A stretch of 64,000 nucleotides of DNA from an uncultured Candidatus Saccharibacteria bacterium (GTDB lineage Bacteria; Patescibacteriota; Saccharimonadia; Saccharimonadales; Saccharimonadaceae), in contig CAMPEU010000001.1 of assembly GCA_946804195.1 (NCBI GenBank), positions 1 through 64,000 of the forward strand, in the 5' to 3' direction. The first letter of the stretch is position 1. Each line of letters begins with the position of its first letter. The notes below the pieces were generated by a model. It saw nothing but the letters and a program-made list of their open reading frames with translations, did no database searches and had not been told where the DNA came from. Shown here piece by piece: positions 42,062-50,620 of this stretch. The position numbers and the translations under genes were made by a program.

Positions 42062-43801
42062 TTAGCCTTTCGGTTGCAACTTTAAATAATCTATTAACCA
42101 GTTCGATATATCGGTAAAGATTGGCAATGCGTGCAGATTTCCCTGCAAATTTTGCCCCTTACCCGAAGCCTCTACCATTATGACATACCTTGGCTTGGAA
42201 TTACCTCCATATCCCAAGTATGTCGCAATAGTCTCATCATCAATATATTTTCCGTTCCTAATAGTCTGCGAAGTACCCGTCTTGCCACCAATATCATATC
42301 CAGGCGTATCATAATCAGCATAAAACGCCTGACGTGCTTTGCGAATCATTGTATGAATTGTTTTCGAAGTTTCTGGTTGGATAGTATTAGGATACACTCG
42401 CTTCTGCTCGGCCTCTACGAACTCACCGCTGTCGGATACATTGCCCGCAATAATCGTTGGCTGATAATACGTACCTCCATTGACCAGCGAGCAAAAAGCC
42501 GAGGCAACCTGAAGCATCGTTAAATCCATACCCTGGCCAAACGTCATATTAGAATACCTTACTGCATTTCCCTCAACCTCAGTCGGTGGAATAATAGTCC
42601 CCCGCTGCTCACCTGCCAATTCAATGCCCGTCAACTGACCAAACCGAAAACGATCATGGAAATAGTTATACATAGTATCGCGTGCGCCTCTGGTAATTCG
42701 GTTACCATCTCCCAGTCTCTGCGCTACGGTTACCATGCCGGTATTGAGCGAATAATTCAACGCGTGCTGCATTGTTATCACACCCGTCTCGCCCTTAAAT
42801 GCATTCACAATTGTTCTATCCGCGACCTTTATGTAATCGAGGTTGTTATATGTTGATGTTGGCTTGATGACACCTTTGTCGATTCCAGTAGCAATTGTAA
42901 ATGTTTTTATATCAGAGCCCGGTTCATAAGGGCTATTAATGACGTTATTGTTGAATACGGCCGCGTCTTTTACCTTGGTAAAATCCTTTGGGTTATATGT
43001 TGGAACATTTGCCATCGCCATAATATCACCGTTCTGAGGATCCATGATAATAACACTTCCGTTCTGTGCTCCTAGCTTTTTCAAACCTGAAGCAAGTGCC
43101 TTTTCGGCATACGCTTGAACATTGCGATCAATTGTTAGCACAATATTATCACCATTTTTTGCCGGCTTGTTTACATTCTTGTCACCGATTGTCAAAGGTA
43201 CGCCACTAACATCCGTCACGGACTCCAATAGCCCATCATGCCCAACCAGCCGCTCGTTGAGCGCCTCCTCTACTCCATACTGTCCCGTTCCCCCATCGTT
43301 TACAAAACCAAGAGTTTGCGCAGCCAGGCCACCTTCTGGATAGATACGTTGTGCTACTTCCTGAAAGCCTATTCCCAATAAGCTCTCTTTCTTGATCAAC
43401 TCTGCCTGTTTTCTTGTCAATTTTGTACCAAGTATTTGATAGCGTGTATCCTTACGTGCCAATAAATCTTCTGTTTTCGGTCTCAAATTCCCGCCAGCAA
43501 CTTCTCGAATCACCTTCAAGGCTTTAGTGGAATCAGTCACCATTACAGGATCAGCAAACAGGGTGTACACTGTTTGGTTCATGACTAGGGGAACCAAGTT
43601 ACCACTATCATAGGCGTATATTTCACCTCGTTTTGCAGGAATGATCAGAGGTCTAATTTGTTCGGCCTCTGCCTGACGAACATATTCATCGTGCTGTATG
43701 ATCTGCAAATAGAATAACCTAGCGATAAATATCGCAATTACCAACAGAAGAAGTCCGGCAAGTATGCGCGAGCGACTACCTTTTTGAAGCGACAGCTCCA
43801 T
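42062..43801 (-). CDS. ftsI: Penicillin-binding protein FtsI/PBP2-type transpeptidase
   Basis: The 579-residue protein has an N-terminal TM helix (about 14-32), a pedestal/dimerisation domain (RPLIIPAKRGEIYAYD) and a transpeptidase domain with the serine triad: SxxK as S-D-I-K in EPGSDIKTF, SxN in YSLNTGM and KTG in GGKTGTSQ. It crosslinks septal peptidoglycan with FtsW. It follows the ftsL-like gene by 7 nt and precedes mraY by 4 nt, so it lies in the middle of the operon. No PASTA domains are seen. Confidence 0.93.
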   Translation of the reverse strand: MELSLQKGSRSRILAGLLLLVIAIFIARLFYLQIIQHDEYVRQAEAEQIRPLIIPAKRGEIYAYDSGNLVPLVMNQTVYTLFADPVMVTDSTKALKVIREVAGGNLRPKTEDLLARKDTRYQILGTKLTRKQAELIKKESLLGIGFQEVAQRIYPEGGLAAQTLGFVNDGGTGQYGVEEALNERLVGHDGLLESVTDVSGVPLTIGDKNVNKPAKNGDNIVLTIDRNVQAYAEKALASGLKKLGAQNGSVIIMDPQNGDIMAMANVPTYNPKDFTKVKDAAVFNNNVINSPYEPGSDIKTFTIATGIDKGVIKPTSTYNNLDYIKVADRTIVNAFKGETGVITMQHALNYSLNTGMVTVAQRLGDGNRITRGARDTMYNYFHDRFRFGQLTGIELAGEQRGTIIPPTEVEGNAVRYSNMTFGQGMDLTMLQVASAFCSLVNGGTYYQPTIIAGNVSDSGEFVEAEQKRVYPNTIQPETSKTIHTMIRKARQAFYADYDTPGYDIGGKTGTSQTIRNGKYIDDETIATYLGYGGNSKPRYVIMVEASGKGQNLQGNLHALPIFTDISNWLIDYLKLQPKG

Positions 43802-43808
43802 TAATGCC

Positions 43809-44156
43809 CTATCTTACGTATGCGGTTGATACCGGCTTTGTCGTTACTTTCGCAACGTCGCTACTACGAACGGTATCCAAGGCCGTCAAGCGTGCGTTTT
43901 CAATCTCTAAATCAGTCTTTTTTGTCTCAAGTGCGGCAATTTGATTGTCAATTTTTTGAGCTTCATAATCATATGCAGTGGCGCGTGTTGCTTGCGTGAG
44001 ATAGACGAGTCCCAATACGGTAACCATCAGGGCTACTAATACGGTGTGAGTTACTGGACCAAGTTTGACATTCGAGACAAATGAAACGGTATTCTGATTT
44101 CTATTCCAGGCGGACTGGCGGCGGCTGTAGAACTGTTGTGCGGTGTGATATGACAT
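43809..44156 (-). CDS. ftsL: FtsL/DivIC-like division protein
   Basis: This 115-residue bitopic protein has one TM helix (about residues 37-56) followed by a coiled coil (DYEAQKIDNQIAALETKKTDLEIENARL). It sits between rsmH and ftsI, the canonical place of ftsL. Sequence conservation in this family is low, so the name rests on topology and position. Confidence 0.75.
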   Translation of the reverse strand: MSYHTAQQFYSRRQSAWNRNQNTVSFVSNVKLGPVTHTVLVALMVTVLGLVYLTQATRATAYDYEAQKIDNQIAALETKKTDLEIENARLTALDTVRSSDVAKVTTKPVSTAYVR

Positions 44157-44277
44157 GTGGTGGGTCTCTTTTATGTTTGTTTTACTTGCTTACGTAGCAG
44201 ATTCAGTATCTATGCATCGGCTACGCAAGCCGACGAGCGTTCCTCGTGGAACAACTCGTCCTCTTGCGCTAGGCTTT

Positions 44278-44346
44278 CTAGTGCTTGACGCGTACGGTGA
44301 CTTTTGTGTCAACCGACTCGTTCCTTACTGGTATATGGATAGGCAT
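44278..44346 (-). CDS. Possible 22-codon leader peptide before ftsL
   Basis: GGAGGGAGG lies 9-10 nt before an ATG at 44346, followed by 22 codons (MPIHIPVRNESVDTKVTVRV...) and TAG. The start sits in an AGGCAT/ATGCCT palindrome (44341-44358), and CGGCT/AGCCG and GTTCC/GGAAC hairpins follow toward ftsL. This could be an attenuator-type leader in the 216-bp gap, or coincidence. Confidence 0.3.
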   Translation of the reverse strand: MPIHIPVRNESVDTKVTVRVKH

Positions 44347-44372
44347 GTGGTGATGCCTCCCTCCTGTTTATT

Positions 44373-45269
44373 TTAAATTTTCACTGCGGCGCGCAATTTT
44401 GCACTGCGTGCACGCGGGTTGTGAACATCATATATTGCTCCATCGATCGGCTTTTTGGTTAGGATTCGTAGCTCTGCCTCATATCCCGAATTGGCTTGTT
44501 CAGTAAAATACTGCTTTACAAGGCGATCTTCGAGACTGTGAAAACTAATAACCCCCAACCTACCCCCATCTTTTAAGAGGCGTGGCAGTAACGGTAACAC
44601 TTGCTCGATCTGTTCGAGCTCACGATTTACCGCAATACGGAGCGCTTGAAAGGTGCGAGTTGCTGGATGAGTTTTCTTCCAGCCACTATGGACAGTTTGC
44701 TTGATCAGTTCTGCGAGTTCATCAGTTGTATTGAGCGGTCTAGATCTGACAATTGCATCTGCTATGCGTTTTGCTTTGCCAGCTGGCTCTTCGCCATAGT
44801 CACGGATTATGCGCGTAATGTCTCGTACCGACGCGGTATTGACTAACTTTTTTGCCGTCAATTCCTGGCGCCGATCCATACGCATATCTAGTGGACCGCC
44901 GTTTTTAAATGAAAACCCTCGTTCGCCCTGATCGAGCTGTGGTGATGACACCCCCAAGTCAATTAAGACGATATCAAATTGTTTGCCCTGTTCTATTAAT
45001 GCCTTGGTGGCACTGACAAAATCAGTATGCATCAAATTGACGCCATTTTCAGAAAACCGAGACAATTTACCAATGGCATAATCGTCGCGATCAACTAATG
45101 TAGCACTCGTCTGCGCGTCTGTTTTTTCCAGAAAAGCTGCTGCATGCCCGCCATAACCAGCAGTCAAGTCGAGATAACTCTCGCCCTTTTGCGGATCTAG
45201 CAAATCAAGCGTCGCCCCTAGTAATACAGGTTCGTGCAAATCATGTGGTGGATGTGCTTTAATACTCAT
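44373..45269 (-). CDS. rsmH: 16S rRNA m4C1402 methyltransferase RsmH (MraW)
   Basis: The 298-residue protein shows HEPVLL, the SAM loop TAGYGGHAAAFLE, DLGVSSPQLDQGERGFSF, the DMRMDRR segment and VISFHSLEDRLVK, all RsmH hallmarks. It methylates C1402 in the ribosomal P site. TAGAAT (minus, 45276-45281) lies exactly 6 nt before ATG 45269, so it has its own leaderless promoter besides read-through from mraZ. Confidence 0.95.
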   Translation of the reverse strand: MSIKAHPPHDLHEPVLLGATLDLLDPQKGESYLDLTAGYGGHAAAFLEKTDAQTSATLVDRDDYAIGKLSRFSENGVNLMHTDFVSATKALIEQGKQFDIVLIDLGVSSPQLDQGERGFSFKNGGPLDMRMDRRQELTAKKLVNTASVRDITRIIRDYGEEPAGKAKRIADAIVRSRPLNTTDELAELIKQTVHSGWKKTHPATRTFQALRIAVNRELEQIEQVLPLLPRLLKDGGRLGVISFHSLEDRLVKQYFTEQANSGYEAELRILTKKPIDGAIYDVHNPRARSAKLRAAVKI

Positions 45270-45567
45270 ACCTCTATTCTACAACAGAGGATTCGAGATC
45301 ACCCAACCGATAACAGCGCTTTTTGTTTTTGAACATGTTTGTTTTTGTATAAGTTATCGATACCGATGCGTCACTATGTAACTCATATATGGTATCAATT
45401 GAGAGACTTATGTGTTGTGAGGTGGAGTTTTTTTTGGGAGGTGTGTTTTGAGGAAGGTGCTGTGGATCTTTTTTCACTAATGTGGTTCCCACGGTTTTCC
45501 ACGCACTGTTACCAGATGGTTAATCTCGAGAGTTTCAAATTGTCAAAGAACTGGCCAAAAACCGTTC
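45270..45567 (-). other. mraZ-rsmH spacer without a clear gene
   Basis: It contains the rsmH -10 near 45276-45281 and several G-rich plus-strand pieces (AGGTGGAG, GAGGTGTG, GAGGAAGGTG, near 45421-45462). CACGGTTTTCCACG lies at about 45489-45502. A 72-codon frame exists on the minus strand but has no SD, no -10 at the right place and poor composition, so I do not call it. Confidence 0.5.
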
Positions 45568-45939
45568 TTAGTCCGCAATATCAGGTTGCATGATACGCCA
45601 GTAGCTACCAGCGCGAACCGCCACGATATCGCGTTTAATCCCAGCAAAATCAAGCAAATGCTTTTCGATCGAGACCCTGCCCTGCTTGATATCAAGCGAA
45701 GCACTGGTCTTGCCGCGACGAAATCTGACATTTACATCAGCAATCCGTTCATCGAGAACATTACCTGTTAGCTCTGGTTCGACATCATTGTCCCACGTTG
45801 ATTGTGGGTACATATGAAGATACGGACCAAACCCGCGAGTCAGCACAACGCCGCTAGAGAATTCTTCACGCAATTCGACAGGAATCGTCAACCGACGCTT
45901 GTCGTCGAGTTTGCGTTCAAAATAATCTACGCTTGACAC
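45568..45939 (-). CDS. mraZ: Division/cell-wall cluster regulator MraZ
   Basis: The 123-residue protein has two AbrB-like MraZ repeats (DYFERKLDDKRRLTIPVELREEF, then SASLDIKQGRVSIEKHLLDFAGI), slightly shorter than typical. MraZ binds direct repeats in its own promoter and controls the dcw operon. The start is GTG 45939 with AGAGG about 8 nt upstream. TATGAT (minus, 46009-46014) and the three repeats beyond it form its promoter. Confidence 0.92.
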   Translation of the reverse strand: MSSVDYFERKLDDKRRLTIPVELREEFSSGVVLTRGFGPYLHMYPQSTWDNDVEPELTGNVLDERIADVNVRFRRGKTSASLDIKQGRVSIEKHLLDFAGIKRDIVAVRAGSYWRIMQPDIAD

Positions 45940-46008
45940 TTGCTTACCTCTGGGTGGAGTTATGTTAATTTTTAAATTGTGGTTTTTGTGTTTGTTGCCA
46001 CTGGTTAC

Positions 46009-46042
46009 ATCATACTACCCACAACTACCCACTACAACCCCC
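46009..46042 (-). promoter_or_regulatory. mraZ promoter with three MraZ-box-like repeats
   Basis: On the minus strand the -10 TATGAT (46009-46014) is preceded by GTGGG (46018-46022), GTGGG (46028-46032) and GGGGG (46038-46042). The 5-bp boxes repeat every 10 bp, the spacing described for MraZ operators (GTGGG-N5-GTGGG). They cover the spacer and -35 region, consistent with autorepression. Confidence 0.85.
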
Positions 46043-46073
46043 AACTTTGCTTTTTTCTTTAGAATATATTATT

Positions 46074-46095
46074 TTATCCACACAACTGTGGAAAA
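46074..46095. other. DnaA-box-like pair upstream of mraZ
   Basis: A perfect TTATCCACA (46074-46082) is followed by TGTGGAAAA (46087-46095), the reverse of TTTTCCACA. An isolated pair suggests DnaA-linked control or titration rather than an origin. Confidence 0.45.
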
Positions 46096-46117
46096 CTAAT
46101 CTTTGAACATTATATAT

Positions 46118-46138
46118 AGGGCCGCGTCAAGCGGCCCT
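46118..46138. terminator. Hairpin AGGGCCGC/GCGGCCCT
   Basis: Eight GC-rich pairs (46118-46125 with 46131-46138) around GTCAA, located after the minus-strand gene at 46164. The U tract is weak. Confidence 0.7.
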
Positions 46139-46163
46139 ACACAAGATGTTATTTTTTCTAACT

Positions 46164-46364
46164 TTATCTAGTAAATAAAAAGCTCTTTACCTGTGCATCG
46201 TACATGTCGGTCGTCTGTAACGTCACCCACCCTATTAATACGAATAAGTTAATGAGTAACGATACTATCAAAAGCGCCGCCATAAAATCAAGATGCGTTT
46301 GATGAAAGCTTCGTAAAAGTTTTTTTGATTTTTTTACTTGTTTGCCCACTTTGTTTTTTGTCAT
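46164..46364 (-). CDS. Small single-TM membrane protein
   Basis: This 66-residue protein has a Lys-rich N terminus (KNKVGKQVKKSKK) and one TM helix (about residues 28-50). TATGAT lies 11 nt before the ATG on the minus strand. Not recognised. It sits just upstream of the dcw cluster and could be division-related only by position. Confidence 0.6.
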   Translation of the reverse strand: MTKNKVGKQVKKSKKLLRSFHQTHLDFMAALLIVSLLINLFVLIGWVTLQTTDMYDAQVKSFLFTR

Positions 46365-46385
46365 AATAAAGTTTTATCATACCGC

Positions 46386-47084
46386 TCACGCTTTGTCTAT
46401 ATCACCCAAACGACGAAGAGCGTCGTGAAGGTTGGATAATCGCTCGACATTGTCTGGCGTATCCCCCTGCTGAGACAAAAGTTCATGCCCCGCATCAAGG
46501 ACCCAAAAACCCCGCGATGGACTAGGCGGAAAATGGCTAAAGCTCACGGCCTTGTCATCAAACATAACAATACTATCAGCCGATCCTCCCCCTAACTCGC
46601 TCGGGATCTGAAAAACACCATCCGTATCGAGCCATGTTGAAATCAACTTACCTTTTTCCTTTTTATCCATAATAATGTGCGGTATGTGCTTAAAGCCCGC
46701 AGCCGACAACTTCAGCTTTTGCCACAAGACGTCACCATATGTCAAAATACCGTACGACTTGTCATTCGTATCCAACCACTCCAGCAGTTCATTTGCGCCT
46801 GGAAGCAAGTAGTTCAACGATCGAGACTCGTGAATAAATAGCTTTTCCATTGCCTCCCAATCATCAATACGATTCTCTGAACTAAGGTGGTCTCGCACAT
46901 ATGTTGCGAGCAAGAATGTATCGCCACGCTGTTTTACCTCTGAATCGACCTTTTCTATTCGTTCTTTTGGTATATGAAAGTATTTATCCGCAATTTCAAT
47001 GAATATCTCGATTAACTTGTCCGAATCGGCCAAAGTGCGATCAAAATCGACTATGTAAAAACTAGTGTCTTTGGCCATACTCAT
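46386..47084 (-). CDS. HAD-superfamily hydrolase
   Basis: The 232-residue protein has HAD motif I as VDFDRTLAD (nucleophile and acid Asp), a helical cap (about 25-100), motif II in GILTYGD, and the acidic MFDDKAVS motif IV. The substrate is unknown; a phosphatase is likely. The start overlaps the end of yvcK by 23 nt in another frame, so the two are co-translated. A second Met is at codon 3. Confidence 0.8.
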   Translation of the reverse strand: MSMAKDTSFYIVDFDRTLADSDKLIEIFIEIADKYFHIPKERIEKVDSEVKQRGDTFLLATYVRDHLSSENRIDDWEAMEKLFIHESRSLNYLLPGANELLEWLDTNDKSYGILTYGDVLWQKLKLSAAGFKHIPHIIMDKKEKGKLISTWLDTDGVFQIPSELGGGSADSIVMFDDKAVSFSHFPPSPSRGFWVLDAGHELLSQQGDTPDNVERLSNLHDALRRLGDIDKA

Positions 47085-48102
47085 GCTCGAAAATGTCGAT
47101 TATTGCCCTTGCAGCAGCGTCTGGATCGTGACGAATCAGAGACCTTTTCGCCACCGGTAATGCTTCACTCCCCTCGGCTCCATTGGCCATTGCTCCCAAG
47201 AAATTACCACCGACTGCGTGATAATGCTGCTTGTCCATTGTATCTTCGTCAATCTCTACCACATATGCATTTTCTTTTTCACGATACGCTTCAGCCAAAA
47301 CGGATGTCGGTTTTTGTTCGTTATACAATACATAGTCCAGGATAGGCGCAGCAGCAAATCTTTCAATTTCAGCGGCATGATCACTCACAGTAAAGCCTTC
47401 CGTCTGACCGCGTTTTGTTACGAGATTAGATACGTATACCACTACAGCAGAAGTTGACTGAAGTGCCTGATTGATTTCATCAATAATTAGCAAAGGCCCT
47501 AGCGACGTATACAAATCGCCAGGGGCGATGACAACAATATCCGCATCATTGATCGCACGGATTGCCAATGGATTCGCTTTTGCAACTGGCACAAGTGATA
47601 GCTGAGCCGTTCGGGGATCTTTTTTGAAATAATGTTCATCAATAACACGTTCACCGTGAAGTGTTAACTTCTCGTCATTAGGCCACTCCATACGTAATCG
47701 CACATCATCTAGCGTTGCCGGTATCACCATTCCTTTGATGTTTAATATCTCTGATGCTGTTTCTACTGCTTCACCAAAACTTCCCGATACTTTTTCAAGC
47801 GCGCTAAGCAACAGATTACCAAATGCGTGACCATTAAAGGTTCCCTCTGTAAACCGATAATTAAATAAATCACGTACCTTTGGGGATTCGCTAAGAGCAA
47901 CGAGACATTGTCGAACATCACCTGGTGGCAAAGCACCGAGTTCATCACGTAAAACTCCCGTACTTCCTCCGTCGTCAGCCATATTTACAAGAGCGGCGAT
48001 TTTGCTGGTGTGGTCTTTGAGTGCACTGAGTAAGGTAAAACTACCAGTTCCCCCACCGATAACAGCAATCTTTGGCTCTCTTGGAGCAGATCCTTCATTC
48101 AT
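47062..48102 (-). CDS. yvcK: YvcK/CofD-family protein (gluconeogenesis factor type)
   Basis: The 346-residue protein has GGGTGSFTLLSALK and the NMADDGGSTGVLRDELGALPPGDVRQCL block shared by YvcK and CofD, plus FNGHAFGNLLLSAL and APGDLYTSLGPLL. YvcK-type members bind UDP-sugars and affect cell-wall metabolism and shape; the F420 enzyme CofD is more distant. I favour YvcK because of the length and the wall-gene neighbours. TATACT (minus, 48110-48115) lies 7 nt before ATG 48102, leaderless. Confidence 0.88.
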   Translation of the reverse strand: MNEGSAPREPKIAVIGGGTGSFTLLSALKDHTSKIAALVNMADDGGSTGVLRDELGALPPGDVRQCLVALSESPKVRDLFNYRFTEGTFNGHAFGNLLLSALEKVSGSFGEAVETASEILNIKGMVIPATLDDVRLRMEWPNDEKLTLHGERVIDEHYFKKDPRTAQLSLVPVAKANPLAIRAINDADIVVIAPGDLYTSLGPLLIIDEINQALQSTSAVVVYVSNLVTKRGQTEGFTVSDHAAEIERFAAAPILDYVLYNEQKPTSVLAEAYREKENAYVVEIDEDTMDKQHYHAVGGNFLGAMANGAEGSEALPVAKRSLIRHDPDAAARAIIDIFEHEYGQRH

Positions 48103-48109
48103 TTATTAC

Positions 48110-48136
48110 AGTATACCACCCGTCAATTGGTATACT
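48110..48136. promoter_or_regulatory. Divergent leaderless promoters of yvcK and the LssY_C gene
   Basis: Minus-strand TATACT (48110-48115) and plus-strand TATACT (48131-48136) face outward in a 41-bp intergenic region. Each lies 7 nt from its start codon. Confidence 0.75.
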
Positions 48137-48143
48137 AAGTGTA

Positions 48144-48974
48144 ATGATTCTGTTTTTATTGCGCATTGTTTGGCGCACGCTCATATTCTTACTCGGCGTT
48201 GGTGCGCTTGTTTATATTGTTCGTGCAGTGTGGCCCGGTGATACCAATCAGGCCGCCATTCTCGGTGCGCTTATCTTTACCTACTGCTTGATGGCATACG
48301 TTGTTATACCGAATCTCATGCGACTCTTTCATGTATTTTCACGCCCGGACCACATCCCTTTATATGTAACAACAAGTGACGGCTGGCCGTCTGATCCCGT
48401 CAATCTTGCAATCATTGCAAAAAGTAAAAAGCACCTCGAAAATGCCATGCATGATGCGGGTTGGCATACGGCCGATCCACTCACTTTTCGTAATGGGCTA
48501 CGTGAAGTAATTTCAATTATATTTGATCGATCCTATCCAGCCGCCCCCCTTTCGTCACTCTATCTATTCGATCGTCCTCATGACATAGGGTTCGAAATAC
48601 CCACGACAAAATCAGGTAGTGCGCGAACACGGCACCATGTTCGATTTTGGCGCATGACGAAACCACGAAAGGAATCAGAATTTCACAAAACACATTACTT
48701 ATTTTGGAAGAAAAAATTGCAACAAATACTAGGCGTTGACCAATCCGTGTGGATTGGTGCTGCGACCGAGGAACCGCATGCAATTGACATACAATGGCGC
48801 ACAGGCAGACTGACGCACGGTGGCAGCCACGAACATAATAAAGAGCGGGACTACATTATCGAAACACTAAAAAAAGCTGGTTCAGTAAAAAAATATCAAT
48901 CAGTGATGCTGGAGAGGAAGTTAGCTTCCGTGGACAGCAGTTTCGAACTCACTACACAACAGATGGGTGTATAA
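48144..48974 (+). CDS. Membrane protein with LssY_C-like domain
   Basis: This 276-residue protein has two TM helices (about residues 3-25 and 35-60). A soluble domain follows with DPVNLAIIAKSKKHLENAMHDAGW, HHVRFWRM and VWIGAATEEP, the pattern of the LssY C-terminal domain found with PAP2 phosphatases and related membrane proteins. No PAP2 domain is present. I place the start at ATG 48144, 7 nt after TATACT; an upstream frame to 48072 would overlap the divergent yvcK. Confidence 0.75.
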   Translation: MILFLLRIVWRTLIFLLGVGALVYIVRAVWPGDTNQAAILGALIFTYCLMAYVVIPNLMRLFHVFSRPDHIPLYVTTSDGWPSDPVNLAIIAKSKKHLENAMHDAGWHTADPLTFRNGLREVISIIFDRSYPAAPLSSLYLFDRPHDIGFEIPTTKSGSARTRHHVRFWRMTKPRKESEFHKTHYLFWKKKLQQILGVDQSVWIGAATEEPHAIDIQWRTGRLTHGGSHEHNKERDYIIETLKKAGSVKKYQSVMLERKLASVDSSFELTTQQMGV

Positions 48975-48990
48975 AAATTATTCGATTACG

Positions 48991-50511
48991 CTAGAGAGCT
49001 ACTTCTTCACCGAAATGTTTTTGTAGTCTAAGCAAAATACTATTTTCGTGGCGGCCAAGCTTTTTACTAATCTCATCTATCGGTACGCCGTTTTGAAAAT
49101 CTAACTTTAATTGAGCATCATCAGATTTCGCCCATGGCCTGTATGCATTTGGATGCTTTTCTCTCATCTTCGCTAATTTTTCACCCCAAGTCGAGGTCGC
49201 TTTTTTCTCGGGTACAACAGGTTTTTCTTTACGTTTTGCTGCGTTTTTCTTTAAATGTTCCAACCTTTTAGAATCAGTTGCTGATTTATCGCGCAAATAA
49301 CCATCGATTGATTTTGCATCGTCACTGACCTGTAATGCCATGCGATTTATTCCAACCAAATACAAACTCTCCATATTCTTTACGCGACTCAGTGCAACAT
49401 AACCCATACCCTCAACGAATGCTTTACGTAAATCAATGCTTGCCGCGTCGAGCGTCATGCCCTGTGACTTGTGTACGGTAATTGCCCATGCCAAGCGCAG
49501 AGGAATCTGAATGATGCTTGCACGTTTTTTGTCACCATCACGCAGCTCCCACGTTTCTGGTACCATTGTAATAGTCTTTCCATTTTTGAATTTCACCATT
49601 GGATAGTTAGTCAAAACATCAAATCCGACCACTATGCCCAGACTTCCATTGACGTATTTTCTGTCAGGGGCATTCTTTACAGCCATGACAAACGCGCCGT
49701 CTTTTAGTTTTAGCGCCGAAGGTGCCAGCACGGAACGTTGTAGACTCTCGACATAGTTCGCACTACCAGTCGCTGATTGTGAATATGTATATTCATCACC
49801 GGGCAGCTCATCAAGTTTTTTCTGATTAAGTTTATCCACATCAATATTCACCGTGTGTAATTGAGTTATATCACCCTCTGGTGGCTCGACATCCGCTCGT
49901 TCGAGCAACTGTTCTGCGTGATGGCGACGCACATTGCCAGCTCTCATTGCATCAAGTATCGAGAGTAACTTGTCATCATCCTGCCTATATTGTTCCTGCA
50001 AATAACAAATTACCGGATTTAGTTCTTGCCACACTTCGCTATACACTACAAAGCCGCCAGCACGTGAGTCATGACGATTAATCGGCGGAAGCTGGAAAAA
50101 ATCACCCGACATTATCACCTGAATCCCACCAAACGGCACATCAGGCTCTTCCCTCACTAATCGACAAGCCATATCGACCATGTCCAAACGATAATCATGC
50201 AACATGCTAATTTCATCAATAACGAGCACATCTGTTTTTTCAATTATGTCTCGCCTACCTTTACTGACATGATCGGCGAAACCACCGGGCAGTTCATCCA
50301 TCACACCTATGCCCGCCCAAGAATGAATGGTCGTACCGCCCAAATGCGTTGCGGCCAGCCCCGTCGTGGCCGTCACCGATACGTGCTGACCTTCCGCTTT
50401 TGCAAAGCGAATAAACTGATTGAGTAAATGAGTCTTGCCTGCTCCCGCAGGTCCAGTCAACAGCACGCTCTCACCAGCCAGCATAATCTCGAGTGCCAAA
50501 GCTTGGTTCAT
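48991..50511 (-). CDS. Pif1/RecD-like helicase
   Basis: The 506-residue SF1B helicase has Walker A TGPAGAGKTHLL near residue 20, TATTGLAATHLGGTTIHSW, Walker B LVIDEISML, MSGDFFQLPP, and the C-terminal VHKSQGMTLD and YVALSRVKN motifs typical of Pif1. Residues ~420-506 form a basic tail with a small helix-turn-helix-like segment (GVPIDEISKKLGRHENSI). Pif1 enzymes unwind G-quadruplexes and stalled forks. TATAAT (minus, 50518-50523) lies 6 nt before the ATG. Confidence 0.88.
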   Translation of the reverse strand: MNQALALEIMLAGESVLLTGPAGAGKTHLLNQFIRFAKAEGQHVSVTATTGLAATHLGGTTIHSWAGIGVMDELPGGFADHVSKGRRDIIEKTDVLVIDEISMLHDYRLDMVDMACRLVREEPDVPFGGIQVIMSGDFFQLPPINRHDSRAGGFVVYSEVWQELNPVICYLQEQYRQDDDKLLSILDAMRAGNVRRHHAEQLLERADVEPPEGDITQLHTVNIDVDKLNQKKLDELPGDEYTYSQSATGSANYVESLQRSVLAPSALKLKDGAFVMAVKNAPDRKYVNGSLGIVVGFDVLTNYPMVKFKNGKTITMVPETWELRDGDKKRASIIQIPLRLAWAITVHKSQGMTLDAASIDLRKAFVEGMGYVALSRVKNMESLYLVGINRMALQVSDDAKSIDGYLRDKSATDSKRLEHLKKNAAKRKEKPVVPEKKATSTWGEKLAKMREKHPNAYRPWAKSDDAQLKLDFQNGVPIDEISKKLGRHENSILLRLQKHFGEEVAL

Positions 50512-50559
50512 TATTTTATTATAACCTCTCGCGGTACTAGAAGGTATTTATTATGTTGT

Positions 50560-50588
50560 TATGATGCTGTATATTAGTAAATGCTAAT
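50560..50588 (+). promoter_or_regulatory. Pilin promoter and leader hairpin
   Basis: TATGAT (50560-50565) is followed 7 nt later by ATTAG (50573-50577) pairing with CTAAT (50584-50588). AGGA near 50610 precedes the ATG at 50621. Confidence 0.5.
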
Positions 50589-50620
50589 GTTTATATATTA
50601 AATATATTAGGATAAATTTT

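Noticed and set aside
45274-45492. 72-codon gene between mraZ and rsmH
   Set aside because: Composition is biased, start signals are missing, and the rsmH promoter lies at its end.
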